Shown here: in pieces, positions 36,431 through 45,204 of the stretch
Layout: each line of letters begins with the position of its first letter
Position numbering within the stretch: position 1 is the stretch's first letter
From: Alistipes sp.
GTDB lineage: Bacteria; Bacteroidota; Bacteroidia; Bacteroidales; Rikenellaceae
Assembly: GCA_017398045.1 (NCBI GenBank)
Contig: JAFQHI010000016.1
Coordinates: forward strand, 1-58,789
DNA: 58,789 nt
Direction of reading: 5' to 3'
Position numbers and translations under genes: made by a program
Notes under the pieces: generated by a model
What the model was told of the DNA's origin: nothing
Database searches by the model: none
The model's input: the letters and a program-made list of their open reading frames with translations, nothing else

Positions 36431-37336
36431 ATGGAGAAAATCTATGCCGTGGTGGTTACCTTTAACCGCCTTGAATTGCTCAAAAAAAATATCGCTTGCC
36501 TGCGCCAAAATCGGCCCATCGAGCGCATCATCGTCATCAACAACGGTAGTACGGACGGCACCCGCGAGTGGCTTGCGGAACAGACTGATTTGTTGGCTAT
36601 AACGCAAGAGAATGTCGGCGGTTCGGGCGGTTTCTATCGCGGTATGAAGGAGGCTGTGGCTTTGGGAGCCGACTGGGTGTGGTGCATGGACGACGACGTC
36701 TTCCCGCGTCCCGACTGCCTCACGCAGCTGTTGGCCCATGCTACGAACCCCGAGGTGGGCATCCTCGTTCCCCAGCGATTGATTGAAGGGGAGGTCTTTG
36801 CCACCGAATTCCGTGCCTTCAACATGACCAACCCCTTCACCTCGACCAATGTCGGAAAGCTGAAGAAGAACCTCCCGCAAGAGGCGACCTACATAGCCGG
36901 TGCCACCTTCGAAGGTCCCTTTATTCGTCGCACGCTGATTGATAAAATCGGCCTCCCGAATAAGGAGCTTTTCATCTTCTACGACGATACGGATTACTGC
37001 CTGCGCAGCCTGCTGGCCGGCTATAAAAACTGCTATGTGCCGGCGGCCAAGATGGATAAACATCGCTTCTTTGCCGATGATTCGTGGGGTGATAAACAGT
37101 TGAAAAAGAAGTGGAAACGACTCTATCAGATTCGCAACGCCACCTATCTAAACCACCACTACGGCAAGAATTGGGGCGTGCGCACCTTCCGCGGATTCCA
37201 GGTGATGGCCGGCTACGTGGTGATGGCCCTCTTTACGGCTCCCTTCTCGAAGGCGTGGCAGTGGCGCGATATTCCGCGTCTGTATCGTGCCTACCGCGAT
37301 GGCGTGCGTGAGCGGCTGGGTAAGATTGATTGGTAG
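36431..37336 (+). CDS. Family 2 glycosyltransferase (GlfT/rhamnosyltransferase-like)
   Basis: This 301-aa GT-A enzyme starts IYAVVVTFNRLELLKKNI, has VINNGSTDGTREWL for the nucleotide-sugar site and GADWVWCMDDDVFPRPD, where the DDD is the metal-binding motif. NVGGSGGFYRGMKEA and FIFYDDTDYCLRSL match the rhamnosyl- and galactofuranosyl-transferase branch (GlfT2-like). It probably adds a sugar to a surface polysaccharide or lipid. One hydrophobic stretch near 265 may tether it to the membrane. It stands alone, just upstream of ssrA. Confidence 0.85.
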   Translation: MEKIYAVVVTFNRLELLKKNIACLRQNRPIERIIVINNGSTDGTREWLAEQTDLLAITQENVGGSGGFYRGMKEAVALGADWVWCMDDDVFPRPDCLTQLLAHATNPEVGILVPQRLIEGEVFATEFRAFNMTNPFTSTNVGKLKKNLPQEATYIAGATFEGPFIRRTLIDKIGLPNKELFIFYDDTDYCLRSLLAGYKNCYVPAAKMDKHRFFADDSWGDKQLKKKWKRLYQIRNATYLNHHYGKNWGVRTFRGFQVMAGYVVMALFTAPFSKAWQWRDIPRLYRAYRDGVRERLGKIDW

Positions 37337-37415
37337 CGACGATTTTTTTCTTCCATACGGATGCGGGGCGAGTGCAACTTTTGCGTTCGCCTCGCTTTTT
37401 TGCCGGTGAATAAAA

Positions 37416-37446
37416 TTTGTTTTCCACCGTTTTTGCACTATCTTTG
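37416..37446 (+). promoter_or_regulatory. Consensus promoter of ssrA
   Basis: TTTG (37416-37419), exactly 19 bp, TATCTTTG (37439-37446). Transcription should begin near 37453, about 33 nt before the mature tmRNA 5' end. Confidence 0.85.
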
Positions 37447-37485
37447 CCCCTACGAAATCAGACAATCGGCAGATTGCTGCAACTC

Positions 37486-37887
37486 GGGGGTGCCCGGTTT
37501 TGACAGCAGGCTGAGGTTGATGGTAAGCACGTCGAGCGCTGTGTGGCGGCTCGTTAATCCCGATGCTCAAAAATTAGTTGGCAACAACAATTACGCACTC
37601 GCTGCCTAATTTCCAGGAAATTGAGGCTTAATCGCCGGGGCCAAGGCTGCCTTAGCGACGAGTATCCCGAGGGGCTGTTCCGCTCTTTAACGGCTCTTCA
37701 TATGGGGTATCATTCATTTAGAGATAGTCAGACGGAGGGCTTCGGTCGTCGGGCGAAATTTTAGAAGCTGGGCCGCGTGTTTGGTTGTTGCCTACCGGAT
37801 GCGCGGAGAAGGACTAAACGGTAACTAAACGTGTAGAAAGCCCTCGGGCTCCCTGTTTGGACGCGGGTTCGACTCCCGCCACCTCCA
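37486..37887 (+). ncRNA. ssrA: Transfer-messenger RNA (tmRNA)
   Basis: The 5' acceptor GGGGGTG (37486-37492) pairs with CACCTCC (37880-37886), discriminator A; the next bases are CGG, so CCA is added after transcription. The T-arm is GCGGG-TTCGACT-CCCGC (37863-37879). The tag frame starts at GGC 37580 after TTAGTT and reads GNNNYALAA before TAA (37607-37609), a typical C-terminal degradation tag. About 400 nt is normal length. It rescues stalled ribosomes with SmpB. A consensus promoter precedes it and a terminator follows 10 nt after the mature end. Confidence 0.97.
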
Positions 37888-37948
37888 CGGACATTAGAAA
37901 AAGCGTGCCTTGTTTAAGGCGCGCTTTTTCCGTCCGTGGAGGTGGCGG
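37876..37948. repeat. Inverted copy of the tmRNA 3' end around the ssrA terminator
   Basis: CCGCCACCTCCACGGAC (37876-37892), which includes the tmRNA acceptor 3' strand, is perfectly mirrored at 37932-37948. The terminator stem lies between, so the whole is a 30-bp interrupted hairpin. In a read-through transcript it could sequester the 3' acceptor strand. Confidence 0.85.
37897..37930 (+). terminator. Terminator of ssrA
   Basis: GAAAAAGCGTGCC (37897-37909) pairs with GGCGCGCTTTTTC (37918-37930), including one G.U pair, around an 8-nt loop. Confidence 0.85.
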
Positions 37949-38333
37949 AGGGGCCGCCACTTATATTTACAATCCTCCCAAACCCTCCCTTTACGGCGAT
38001 AAATCGCCGTGACTGCTTGCGCGCCTCGGCAAAGGTTGCAAGCGACCTCTGCACTCGGCTGTTGCAGCAGTTGATAAGGGAGGCTTACAATAGCAAGAAG
38101 ATATTTGGCGCGCTTCCGTTGTTTGGTGGAGGTGACGGAGATTCCGCCACTTATATTTACAATCCTCCCAAACCCTCCCTTTACGGCGATAAATCGCCGT
38201 GACTGCTTGCGCGCCTCGGCAAAGGTTGCAAGCGACCTCTGCACTCGGCTGTTGCAGCAGTTGATAAGGAGGACTAACAATAGCAAGAAACAATGCGGCG
38301 CGCTTTTTCCGTCCGTGGAGGTGGCGGATTAGC
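37918..38333. repeat. 190-bp tandem repeat downstream of ssrA, two full units and a partial third
   Basis: Unit starts are at 37918, 38107 and 38297, each opening GGCGCGCTT. From 37954 the sequence repeats at 38144 with offset 190 and very few differences over about 140 bp. Each unit contains ACGGCGataaaTCGCCGT and GTGGCGG/CCGCCAC hairpins. The openings of units 1 and 3 are identical over about 32 bp, while unit 2 has diverged (GTTTG insertion). Because 190 is not a multiple of three, open frames across it are not conserved, so it is non-coding. Confidence 0.9.
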
Positions 38334-38343
38334 CGTTTTAGAT

Positions 38344-38378
38344 AAAAAATAGGAGGAGCTTGGTTGCAAGCTCCTCCT
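38344..38378 (-). terminator. Terminator of the pectate lyase gene
   Basis: On the minus strand AGGAGGAGCTT and AAGCTCCTCCT pair around a 6-nt loop and run into ATTTTTTA. It starts 19 bp after the lyase stop. Confidence 0.9.
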
Positions 38379-38397
38379 ACTATATAATGCTTAACCG

Positions 38398-40041
38398 CTA
38401 CTCTTTGTCAAGGTATTTAATCATTTGCATCATATTGTCAATGTAGGTGCGCACCGAAATGCAATCTACGGGATTCTCGGCTGTGTAGGGCGAAGTGTCG
38501 AACTCGTCACCTACATAGGTCGAAGTGTATTCGCGCGTAGTGCTGGGCGTGAAGTCGGTGCAGGGCTTGTAGGGGTTCGAGGTCTGGCGCAGCGGCGTCA
38601 GCCAATAGCCCTCCTCGGTCATCTCGCCAATGATTTTGCGGATGTTCTCCAACGACGGAGTTGCGGGTGCGCCCCAACCGCGGAAGCTGCCACGCGTGTA
38701 GTACTTCTTCAGGGGTACAAGGCCATTATTGAGGAAGGGCGAATCCTTCGCAAGCTCCTCCTTCGGAATCTTTTTCACCACCTCGTAAGCCTCGCGCAGT
38801 GCCTTCGGATTGACACTTGTGAATGAGCCGTAGTGCGCCAGCGTACCCTCGGGGTTGCCGTCGTAGAAGTAGCGGCCGTTATAGACATTCGAACCCTCGC
38901 GGTGAACAAATTGCGGTTCGCCCGTATCGGGGTGGATAAAGCGTGCAGCAATGAAGGAATCCGAATTGGGGTCGTTGCGACGACGTGCAGCCATACCGCC
39001 ACGCTCAATCAGCTCCTCCGACAGCGGGAGGGTTTCGAGGTAGTCGATGGCGGCAGGGATGCCAATCAGGAAGCGCGAATCGGCCGTCAGCTTATAGTAG
39101 TTCATCAACAGATGAATCATGCCGCTCGTCGTGCTGGTGTTGATGGCACGAGGCTCATACGAACGGGCATGAGCAGGCTTGAGGTCCTCGACCGTATATT
39201 GGTCGGCCCAGCCGGCATAAGGCTCACCCTGTTGCAACGAGGGAATCAGGTACATGGCACGCAAAATCGGCTCTTTGAGGTTCTGCATACCGAGTGCCTG
39301 ATAGCACTGCGTGAGGAAGTTGATGATGCCCGGAATAACATCGTCGTTGAGCGTAATGAACGACGAATAGTCGGCACGACCCTGGAACGGGTGGTCGTAG
39401 CGCAACGGATAACGCTGCGGCCAACCACCGATGGGGTATTGGCTCTCAAGCACGAAATTGATGACCTTCTCCAGCGCAGGGCGATAAATCGGGTCGTTCT
39501 TCTCGACATAGATACGCAGCAGGAAGGTGGCAGCCTCCATCGTGCCACCGTCGTCGTAAGTGGCATTGCCGTAGTAGTGCTGGAACTCCTCCAGACGCCA
39601 TCCCGCCTTGCCGACGGTCGAGTACCACTCCTTGAGCGAGTTCTCGCCTGCAAAGTCAAAGACATAATTCCAACCGCCACACGGAAGCTGGCCCCAAATC
39701 AGCGCGTTGGCTACACGCTTGGCCTGGTCGTAATAGTACTCGTCGCCCGTGCAGTGGTAGGCATCGAGCAGCAGGTGCCCCACCGAAGGGGTGCCGGGAG
39801 GTTGAATCCAAACCATCGTGCGTTTAGCCTCCATCTCGCCCCATTGGCGCGAGAGGTCGGGCATATAATTCCAGACAAAGCCACCGTTGTAGCTGACCTT
39901 CTCCATCATAAATTCGGTAGCACGACGCATTGCATCGCGCACCTCGTCATCGGGGTTTTGCTTGGGTTTTGCCGAAGCAGTCGTAAGAAGCGCAACAGAC
40001 AAACACAGCCCCCACATCGGTTTGAGTATCGAAACGGACAT
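38398..40041 (-). CDS. Secreted pectate lyase, PL10 family
   Basis: This 547-aa protein has a signal peptide (MWGLCLSVALLTTASA within the first 24 residues) and a PL10 pectic-acid-lyase domain. The landmarks are WGEMEAKRTMVWIQPPGTPSVG, NALIWGQLPCGGWNYVFDF, DDGGTMEAATFLLRIY, ESQYPIGGWPQRYPL, FITLNDDVIPGII and PAHARSYEPRAINTSTTSG. PL10 enzymes cleave de-esterified polygalacturonan by beta-elimination with Ca2+. The extra C-terminal part past about 350 still reads as the same alpha-toroid. It stands alone with no SusC/D or sensor nearby, unlike most pectin loci. Rhamnose from pectin's rhamnogalacturonan could feed the operon at 16.8 kb; this is inference. Confidence 0.87.
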   Translation of the reverse strand: MSVSILKPMWGLCLSVALLTTASAKPKQNPDDEVRDAMRRATEFMMEKVSYNGGFVWNYMPDLSRQWGEMEAKRTMVWIQPPGTPSVGHLLLDAYHCTGDEYYYDQAKRVANALIWGQLPCGGWNYVFDFAGENSLKEWYSTVGKAGWRLEEFQHYYGNATYDDGGTMEAATFLLRIYVEKNDPIYRPALEKVINFVLESQYPIGGWPQRYPLRYDHPFQGRADYSSFITLNDDVIPGIINFLTQCYQALGMQNLKEPILRAMYLIPSLQQGEPYAGWADQYTVEDLKPAHARSYEPRAINTSTTSGMIHLLMNYYKLTADSRFLIGIPAAIDYLETLPLSEELIERGGMAARRRNDPNSDSFIAARFIHPDTGEPQFVHREGSNVYNGRYFYDGNPEGTLAHYGSFTSVNPKALREAYEVVKKIPKEELAKDSPFLNNGLVPLKKYYTRGSFRGWGAPATPSLENIRKIIGEMTEEGYWLTPLRQTSNPYKPCTDFTPSTTREYTSTYVGDEFDTSPYTAENPVDCISVRTYIDNMMQMIKYLDKE

Positions 40042-40182
40042 ACGTTTTAATGATTTTAGGTTTGTGTAGTTGGTTTGTTAGGTAAAATTAGTAATAAATT
40101 CCGAATTATGCCACATTTTGCGCCATAAAGTTCGATTGAGTGATGTGAATCGACCAAAATTAGCGGTGAAAGACCATGAGAT

Positions 40183-40214
40183 ATTGCGCTTTCGGTCGAA
40201 AAAATCTATCTTTG
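40183..40214 (+). promoter_or_regulatory. Promoter of purT
   Basis: TATCTTTG (40207-40214), with ATTG (40183-40186) 20 bp upstream as a 3/4 -33. It lies 29 bp before the ATG. Confidence 0.6.
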
Positions 40215-40243
40215 CATAAAGAAACTTAAAAATTCACCGAAAT

Positions 40244-41422
40244 ATGACAAAAAAAATCCTGTTGCTCGGCTCGGGTGAGCTGGGAAAAGAGTTTGTAATC
40301 GCCGCGCAGCGTCTGGGTCAGACGGTCATCGCTTGCGATAAGTATGCCGGTGCGCCCGCCATGCAGGTCGCTGATGCATACGAAGTGTTCGATATGCTTG
40401 ATGGCGAGGCCCTCGCGGCTGCCGTTGAGAAGCACAAGCCCGATTTGATTGTTCCCGAGATTGAGGCCATCCGCACGGAGCGTCTCTACGACTTCGAACA
40501 GCAGGGTATTCAGGTGGTGCCGAGCGCACGTGCCGTAAACTTCACGATGAACCGCAAGGCCATCCGCGACCTGGCAGCCGTGGAGCTGGGACTGAAGACG
40601 GCCAAATACTTCTATGCCAAGACCTTCGACGAGTTGAAAGAGGCGGCTTCGAAAATCGGTTTCCCGTGTGTCGTGAAGCCCCTGATGTCCTCGTCGGGCA
40701 AGGGCCAGTCGGTGGTTCGCTCGGAGGCGGATTTGGAACACGCCTGGACCTATGGTTGCGAGGGTTCGCGCGGTGATATCATGGAGCTGATTATTGAGGA
40801 GTTTATCGCCTTCGACAGCGAAATTACGCTCCTTACGGTGACGCAGCAGAACGGTCCTACGCTCTTCTGCCCGCCCATCGGTCACGTGCAGATTAGCGGT
40901 GACTACCGCGAGAGCTTCCAGATGGCCCCCATCTCGGAGGAGCATCTGAAGGAGGCACAGCGCATGGCGGCTGCCGTTACGGAGGCTCTGACCGGTGCCG
41001 GTATCTGGGGCGTGGAGTTCTTCTTAAGCAAGGAGAACGGTGTCTATTTCTCGGAGCTTTCGCCCCGTCCGCACGATACGGGCATGGTGACGTTGGCCGG
41101 CACGCAGAACCTGAGCGAGTTCGAGTTGCACGCTCGTGCCGTATTGGGCTTGCCGATTCCCGAAATCACTTTCGAGCGTATGGGTGCCTCGGCCGTTATT
41201 CTGGCCGATGAGGTTTCGGCTACGGCTCCCGAGTATGAGGGCATGGAGGAGGCTGTTCGGATGGATGCCCGCAACGATATCCGTATCTTCGGCAAGCCGT
41301 CGGCTCGCAAGAATCGTCGCATGGGCGTGGTAGTAGGCTATGCGCCTCACGGCTCGAACCTCGATGAGTTGCGCGACCGCGTGAAGGCCGCTTCCGCACA
41401 GGTCAAGGTGGTCTGCAAATAG
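40244..41422 (+). CDS. purT: Formate-dependent phosphoribosylglycinamide formyltransferase
   Basis: This 392-aa ATP-grasp enzyme starts [22 protein letters not shown], then [15 protein letters not shown], the ATP-grasp glycine loop [14 protein letters not shown], and [29 protein letters not shown], all hallmarks of PurT. It makes formyl-GAR from GAR, formate and ATP, replacing folate-dependent PurN. This suits an anaerobe that produces formate. It is monocistronic with its own promoter and a strong terminator. Confidence 0.96.
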   Translation: MTKKILLLGSGELGKEFVIAAQRLGQTVIACDKYAGAPAMQVADAYEVFDMLDGEALAAAVEKHKPDLIVPEIEAIRTERLYDFEQQGIQVVPSARAVNFTMNRKAIRDLAAVELGLKTAKYFYAKTFDELKEAASKIGFPCVVKPLMSSSGKGQSVVRSEADLEHAWTYGCEGSRGDIMELIIEEFIAFDSEITLLTVTQQNGPTLFCPPIGHVQISGDYRESFQMAPISEEHLKEAQRMAAAVTEALTGAGIWGVEFFLSKENGVYFSELSPRPHDTGMVTLAGTQNLSEFELHARAVLGLPIPEITFERMGASAVILADEVSATAPEYEGMEEAVRMDARNDIRIFGKPSARKNRRMGVVVGYAPHGSNLDELRDRVKAASAQVKVVCK

Positions 41423-41434
41423 GCTGTGTCGGAT

Positions 41435-41474
41435 AAAAAAATAAGGAGAGCGAAACGGCTCTCCTTATTTTTTT
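41435..41474. terminator. Bidirectional terminator between purT and the aminotransferase
   Basis: AAATAAGGAGAGC and GCTCTCCTTATTT form a 13-bp stem with A- and T-runs on either side, so it works in both directions. Confidence 0.92.
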
Positions 41475-41489
41475 GTGCTTGGTTGAACA

Positions 41490-42677
41490 CTATTTGCCGA
41501 AGGCGGCCACTACGTTATCCGTGGCACGCTTAAGCAACTCCTCGGGGCAGCAGAGCGTAATACGGATATAACCGTTACCCTCCGAACCGAAGATGCCACC
41601 CGGCGTCAGGAATACATCGGTCTTCTCCATCACCTCGTCCGAGAACGAGAAGCTGTCGCCCTCGTAACCCTCCGGCAGCTCGGCCCAAATAAAGAGACCG
41701 GCCTGGTGCTTGCGATAACGGCAACCCAGCGCATCCAACAGCGCGTAGGCCTGACGCTCGCGGCCGTAGTAAATCTCGTTCAGCTCCTTGAACCACTCCT
41801 CGCCGAGTGCCAAAGCGGTATCGGCAGCAGCCTGAATGGGGTAGAACATACCCGAGTCCATGTTCGATTTGAAGGTCAGAATCGAGTCAATCCACTCCTT
41901 CTTGCCCACAACGACACCCACGCGCCAACCGGCCATCGAGTGACCCTTCGAGAGCGAGTTCATCTCAAGAGCCACCTCGCGTGCGCCCTCGACCTCCATA
42001 ATCGAGATGGGTGCCTCGGCGTTGCGGATGAAGCTGTAGGGGTTGTCATGTACGATAAGGATGTTGTGCTGACGACCAAAGGCGATGATTTTTTCGAACA
42101 GCTCCATCGAGGGGGTCTGACCCGTCGGCATATTGGGGTAGTTTACGAGCATCATCTTCACACCCTCCAGACCGGCTTTCTCGATGGCCTCGAAGTCGGG
42201 GTAGAAGTTCGTCTCCTTGTTCAGTGCGTAGGTCACCATCTCGCCACCGGCCAAACGCACGGCAGCCGAGTAGGTGGGGTAGCCCGGGTTGGGAACCAGC
42301 ACCTTGTCACCCTGATTGAGGAAAGTCATGCAGATATGCATGATGCCCTCTTTCGAGCCGATGAGTGGCAGCACCTCGGTCTGGTAATCCAGCTCCGTGC
42401 GATACCACTTCTTGTACCAATCGGCAAAGGCTTTGCGCAGAATCGGCTCACCCTTGTAGGACATATACTTATGCACATCGGGGCGCAACGACTCCTTCGC
42501 CAGGCGGTCGATAACCGACTGGTGGGGCGGCAGGTCGGGGCTGCCCATGGCCAACTTAATGATTTGACGGCCCGTCGAGGCCTCAATCTCGCCAATCTCG
42601 CGCAGACGACGCGAGAAATAGTACTCACCGATGCCGTCGAGGCGATGCGAACGGTCGATTTTCACAGCTTCTGCCAT
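41490..42677 (-). CDS. PLP-dependent aminotransferase (LL-diaminopimelate/alanine type)
   Basis: This 395-aa class I/II aminotransferase has the PLP lysine in SLSKGHSMAGWRVG, the conserved NYPNMPTGQTPS, DNPYSFI and an Arg near the C-terminus (GYIRITLCCP). MGSPDLPPHQSV and YMSYKGEP place it in the DapL/AlaC clade, so it may make LL-diaminopimelate or use alanine. The exact donor cannot be read. The ATG at 42677 is chosen because a consensus promoter has its -7 at 42715-42708, which excludes the ATG at 42710. The neighbouring transporter is an aspartate:alanine-exchanger relative. Confidence 0.88.
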   Translation of the reverse strand: MAEAVKIDRSHRLDGIGEYYFSRRLREIGEIEASTGRQIIKLAMGSPDLPPHQSVIDRLAKESLRPDVHKYMSYKGEPILRKAFADWYKKWYRTELDYQTEVLPLIGSKEGIMHICMTFLNQGDKVLVPNPGYPTYSAAVRLAGGEMVTYALNKETNFYPDFEAIEKAGLEGVKMMLVNYPNMPTGQTPSMELFEKIIAFGRQHNILIVHDNPYSFIRNAEAPISIMEVEGAREVALEMNSLSKGHSMAGWRVGVVVGKKEWIDSILTFKSNMDSGMFYPIQAAADTALALGEEWFKELNEIYYGRERQAYALLDALGCRYRKHQAGLFIWAELPEGYEGDSFSFSDEVMEKTDVFLTPGGIFGSEGNGYIRITLCCPEELLKRATDNVVAAFGK

Positions 42678-42707
42678 TATTGTTTGTGTATTAGAGTTTT
42701 CTTTTTG

Positions 42708-42738
42708 CAAATTTACACCTTTCTTTCACTTTTACAAA
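42708..42738 (-). promoter_or_regulatory. Consensus promoter of the aminotransferase gene
   Basis: On the minus strand TTTG (42738-42735), exactly 19 bp, TAAATTTG (42715-42708). It overlaps the last codons of the upstream transporter gene. Confidence 0.75.
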
Positions 42739-44396
42739 GCGAAGAGAATGAAAATCTGTGCGGTCAATACGCGCAGGAACATCACTACGGGATAGACCGT
42801 CGAGTAGGCCACGGCCGGCATATCGTTACCGGCAACTCCGTTGGCGTAGGCCAATGCCGGAGGGTCGGTCATTGCGCCCGAAAGCATACCGGTCAGCGTG
42901 TAGTAGTTCATCTTCAGCACCAGACGGGCAAAAAGACCCACAACCAACAGTGGCAACACGGTGATAATGGCACCGTAGCCAATCCAGCGGTAGCCACCAT
43001 CGGCGATGGCCTCGACAAAGCCTTCACCCGCTCCAAGTCCTACGCAGGCCAGGAACAACGCGATACCCATCTCGCGCAACATAAGGTTGGCACTCATGGT
43101 GGTATAGGTGACCAGACCGAAATGGGTGCCGAAGCGACCGATAAGGATGGCCAAAATCAGCGGGCCACCGGCCAGACCGAGTTTGACGGGCTGCGGTACG
43201 TTCATCAGCGGAATCGAACCGAGCAAAACACCGAGGGCTATACCCACGAAAATCGTCACCAGGTTGGGGTGGTCGAGCTTCTTGAGCGAATTGCCCAGCA
43301 CATCGGCCACTTTCGTTACCGACTTTTCGGGACCTACGACCATTACGCGGTCACCCACCTGAAGTTCCAAACCCTGGTAGGGGATAAGGTCCACACCGGC
43401 ACGATTGACGCGCGTTAAGGTGATGCCGTATTTGGTTCTAAGGCGCAGGTCGGAGAACTTCTTGCCGTTGATTTGGGGTTTGGTGATGAGGATACGACGC
43501 GAAATGAAGGTGGCATTGGGGGTGTTGTGTCCCCACTCCTCGTCCGACATCTCGACCGTGTGGCCGAGGAAGGCGATGACCGCCTCCGAATCTTCGGGTT
43601 GGCAAATCAGGCGCAGTTTGTCGCCCATGTGGAGAACCGTCGCGCCATCGGCCATCGTCAACTCGCCCGAGGCGTGAGCCACACGCGAAATGACAAATTG
43701 GCGGTTAATCAAATCGCGGATATACTCCACCGAACGACCGTCGAGGAGTTGGTTCGTAAACTCGACCGAGAGCTTCTCGGCAAGTTTTTTCTCTTGCGAA
43801 AGTGCCTCCAGCCCCTCGTTCTCCTTCTTGAAATCAACACCGAGGATGAAACGCAAAGCGATGAGCGAAAGGATGATACCCACTACACCCAACGGATAGG
43901 CCACGGCATAACCGAGCGCGATGGTGGGGTCCTGAATACCCGTCGTATCGGCATAGGCGGCCTGGGCGGCACCCAGACCCGGCGTATTGGTCACGGCACC
44001 CGACAAAATACCGACCATCGTCGGAATCGGCACACCGGTTACCAGATGCAGCACACCGGCCGTCACGACACCCAACAGCACGATGCCCGTGGCGCAAGCA
44101 ACAAGCTGCATACCTCCGTGTTTGAACGAGGAGAAGAAACTCGGACCCACCTGCAAACCAATCGAGAAGACGAAGAGAATCAAACCGAACTCCTGTGCGA
44201 AGTGGCGTATCTCGTCCGAAATGGACATTCCGAAATGGCTCATGGCGATACCTACGAAGAGAATCCAGGTGATGCCGAGCGAAATGCCGCGGAATTTGAT
44301 TTTGCCGAGCGTGATACCCAGCGTGATAACAAGTGCGATGATAAGCACCGAATGGGCGATGCCCTGACCGAAAAAGAGGTTATACAACCACTCCAT
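42732..44396 (-). CDS. AspT/YidE-family transporter with two RCK_C domains
   Basis: This 554-aa protein has about ten to twelve membrane helices split by a central cytoplasmic part. The two membrane halves each have an AspT-like segment (VFSIGLQVGPSFFSSFK; GILSGAVTNTPGLGAAQ and a matching GMLSGAMTDPPALAYAN). Residues about 205-375 hold two RCK_C (TrkA-C-like) regulatory domains. Family members exchange aspartate and alanine or move dicarboxylates; others (YidE, YbjL) are uncharacterised. A -7 element (TACCTTTG, 44459-44452 minus) precedes it. The aminotransferase gene downstream has its own promoter, so they are neighbours rather than one strict operon. Confidence 0.85.
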   Translation of the reverse strand: MEWLYNLFFGQGIAHSVLIIALVITLGITLGKIKFRGISLGITWILFVGIAMSHFGMSISDEIRHFAQEFGLILFVFSIGLQVGPSFFSSFKHGGMQLVACATGIVLLGVVTAGVLHLVTGVPIPTMVGILSGAVTNTPGLGAAQAAYADTTGIQDPTIALGYAVAYPLGVVGIILSLIALRFILGVDFKKENEGLEALSQEKKLAEKLSVEFTNQLLDGRSVEYIRDLINRQFVISRVAHASGELTMADGATVLHMGDKLRLICQPEDSEAVIAFLGHTVEMSDEEWGHNTPNATFISRRILITKPQINGKKFSDLRLRTKYGITLTRVNRAGVDLIPYQGLELQVGDRVMVVGPEKSVTKVADVLGNSLKKLDHPNLVTIFVGIALGVLLGSIPLMNVPQPVKLGLAGGPLILAILIGRFGTHFGLVTYTTMSANLMLREMGIALFLACVGLGAGEGFVEAIADGGYRWIGYGAIITVLPLLVVGLFARLVLKMNYYTLTGMLSGAMTDPPALAYANGVAGNDMPAVAYSTVYPVVMFLRVLTAQIFILFAL

Positions 44397-44506
44397 GACC
44401 TACCTTAACCTAAATTTGTTGAAATCGGAATTGCCCCCATTTGAAGGCGCACAAAGGTACAATTTCTTGCTCACTTTTGAAAACAAACCGACCAGAAAAA
44501 GACAAT

Positions 44507-45202
44507 TTAATAGAGGTATTGTTCCATGAGCGGGCAGAGAAGGGCCGTAGCGACCCCCATCAGTGCCATGGCAAGGCCGCTCATGGCTCCTTCGATGACG
44601 CCAAGTTCAATGGCCCGCGAGGTGCCGATGCCGTGCGAGGCGGCACCCAGCGCAAAGCCTACCGCTTCCGATCGGCAGACACCACCGATGCGCAGTATCG
44701 AAGGGCCGAAGACCGCCCCGAAGATACCGACACAAAAGACCACGACCGACGTAACGGAGAGGATGCCGCCCAGCGGTTCGGCTACGGCTATGGCAATCGG
44801 CACGGTGACCGATTTGGGGGCTATCGAGTGCAGAATAACGCGGTCGGCACCCATCGCAGCGGCAATCCACACGACACTCAAGATGCCCGCCACACATCCT
44901 GCAAAGGTTGAGATAAGAATCGGTAAAAAGTTCTTTCCGAGGCGTTCCGACTGTTCGTAGAGCAGGTACCCAAGTGATACGACCGAAAGCCCCAACGCAA
45001 AGTCGAGCAGCTTGGTGGCCTCCATATAGCGAGCATAGGGAATCTTCATCAGATGCAGGAAGAGAATCATCAACAGAAAGGTGAGCAGGACCGGATGCAG
45101 GAGCATCAGGCGTGTGCGACGATGTATGGCACCACCCACTACAAAGAGGGCCACGGTCAGGGTCAGCAGTGCCAAATCCGAGCTAAACAAATCGTACCAC
45201 AT
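44507..45202 (-). CDS. lrgB: LrgB-family protein
   Basis: This 231-aa membrane protein of about seven helices has the LrgB landmarks LDFALGLSVVSLGYLLYEQ, SIAPKSVTVPIAIAVAEPLGG and AASHGIGTSRAIELGVIEGAMSGLAM. LrgB works with LrgA in the cid/lrg system; in Gram-positives they influence murein hydrolase activity, and plant and B. subtilis homologues transport glycolate or pyruvate. It starts 2 bp after lrgA. The pair is the last part of the feo operon in this genome. Confidence 0.9.
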   Translation of the reverse strand: MWYDLFSSDLALLTLTVALFVVGGAIHRRTRLMLLHPVLLTFLLMILFLHLMKIPYARYMEATKLLDFALGLSVVSLGYLLYEQSERLGKNFLPILISTFAGCVAGILSVVWIAAAMGADRVILHSIAPKSVTVPIAIAVAEPLGGILSVTSVVVFCVGIFGAVFGPSILRIGGVCRSEAVGFALGAASHGIGTSRAIELGVIEGAMSGLAMALMGVATALLCPLMEQYLY

Positions 45203-45204
45203 CC

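Noticed and set aside
37894-38293. Minus-strand frames of 100 and 130 aa within the ssrA repeats
   Set aside because: They repeat the same sequence in different frames because the unit length (190) is not a multiple of three, so they are not conserved proteins.
41706-43418. 570-aa plus-strand frame across the aminotransferase and transporter
   Set aside because: It crosses two real genes on the opposite strand and has no motif.
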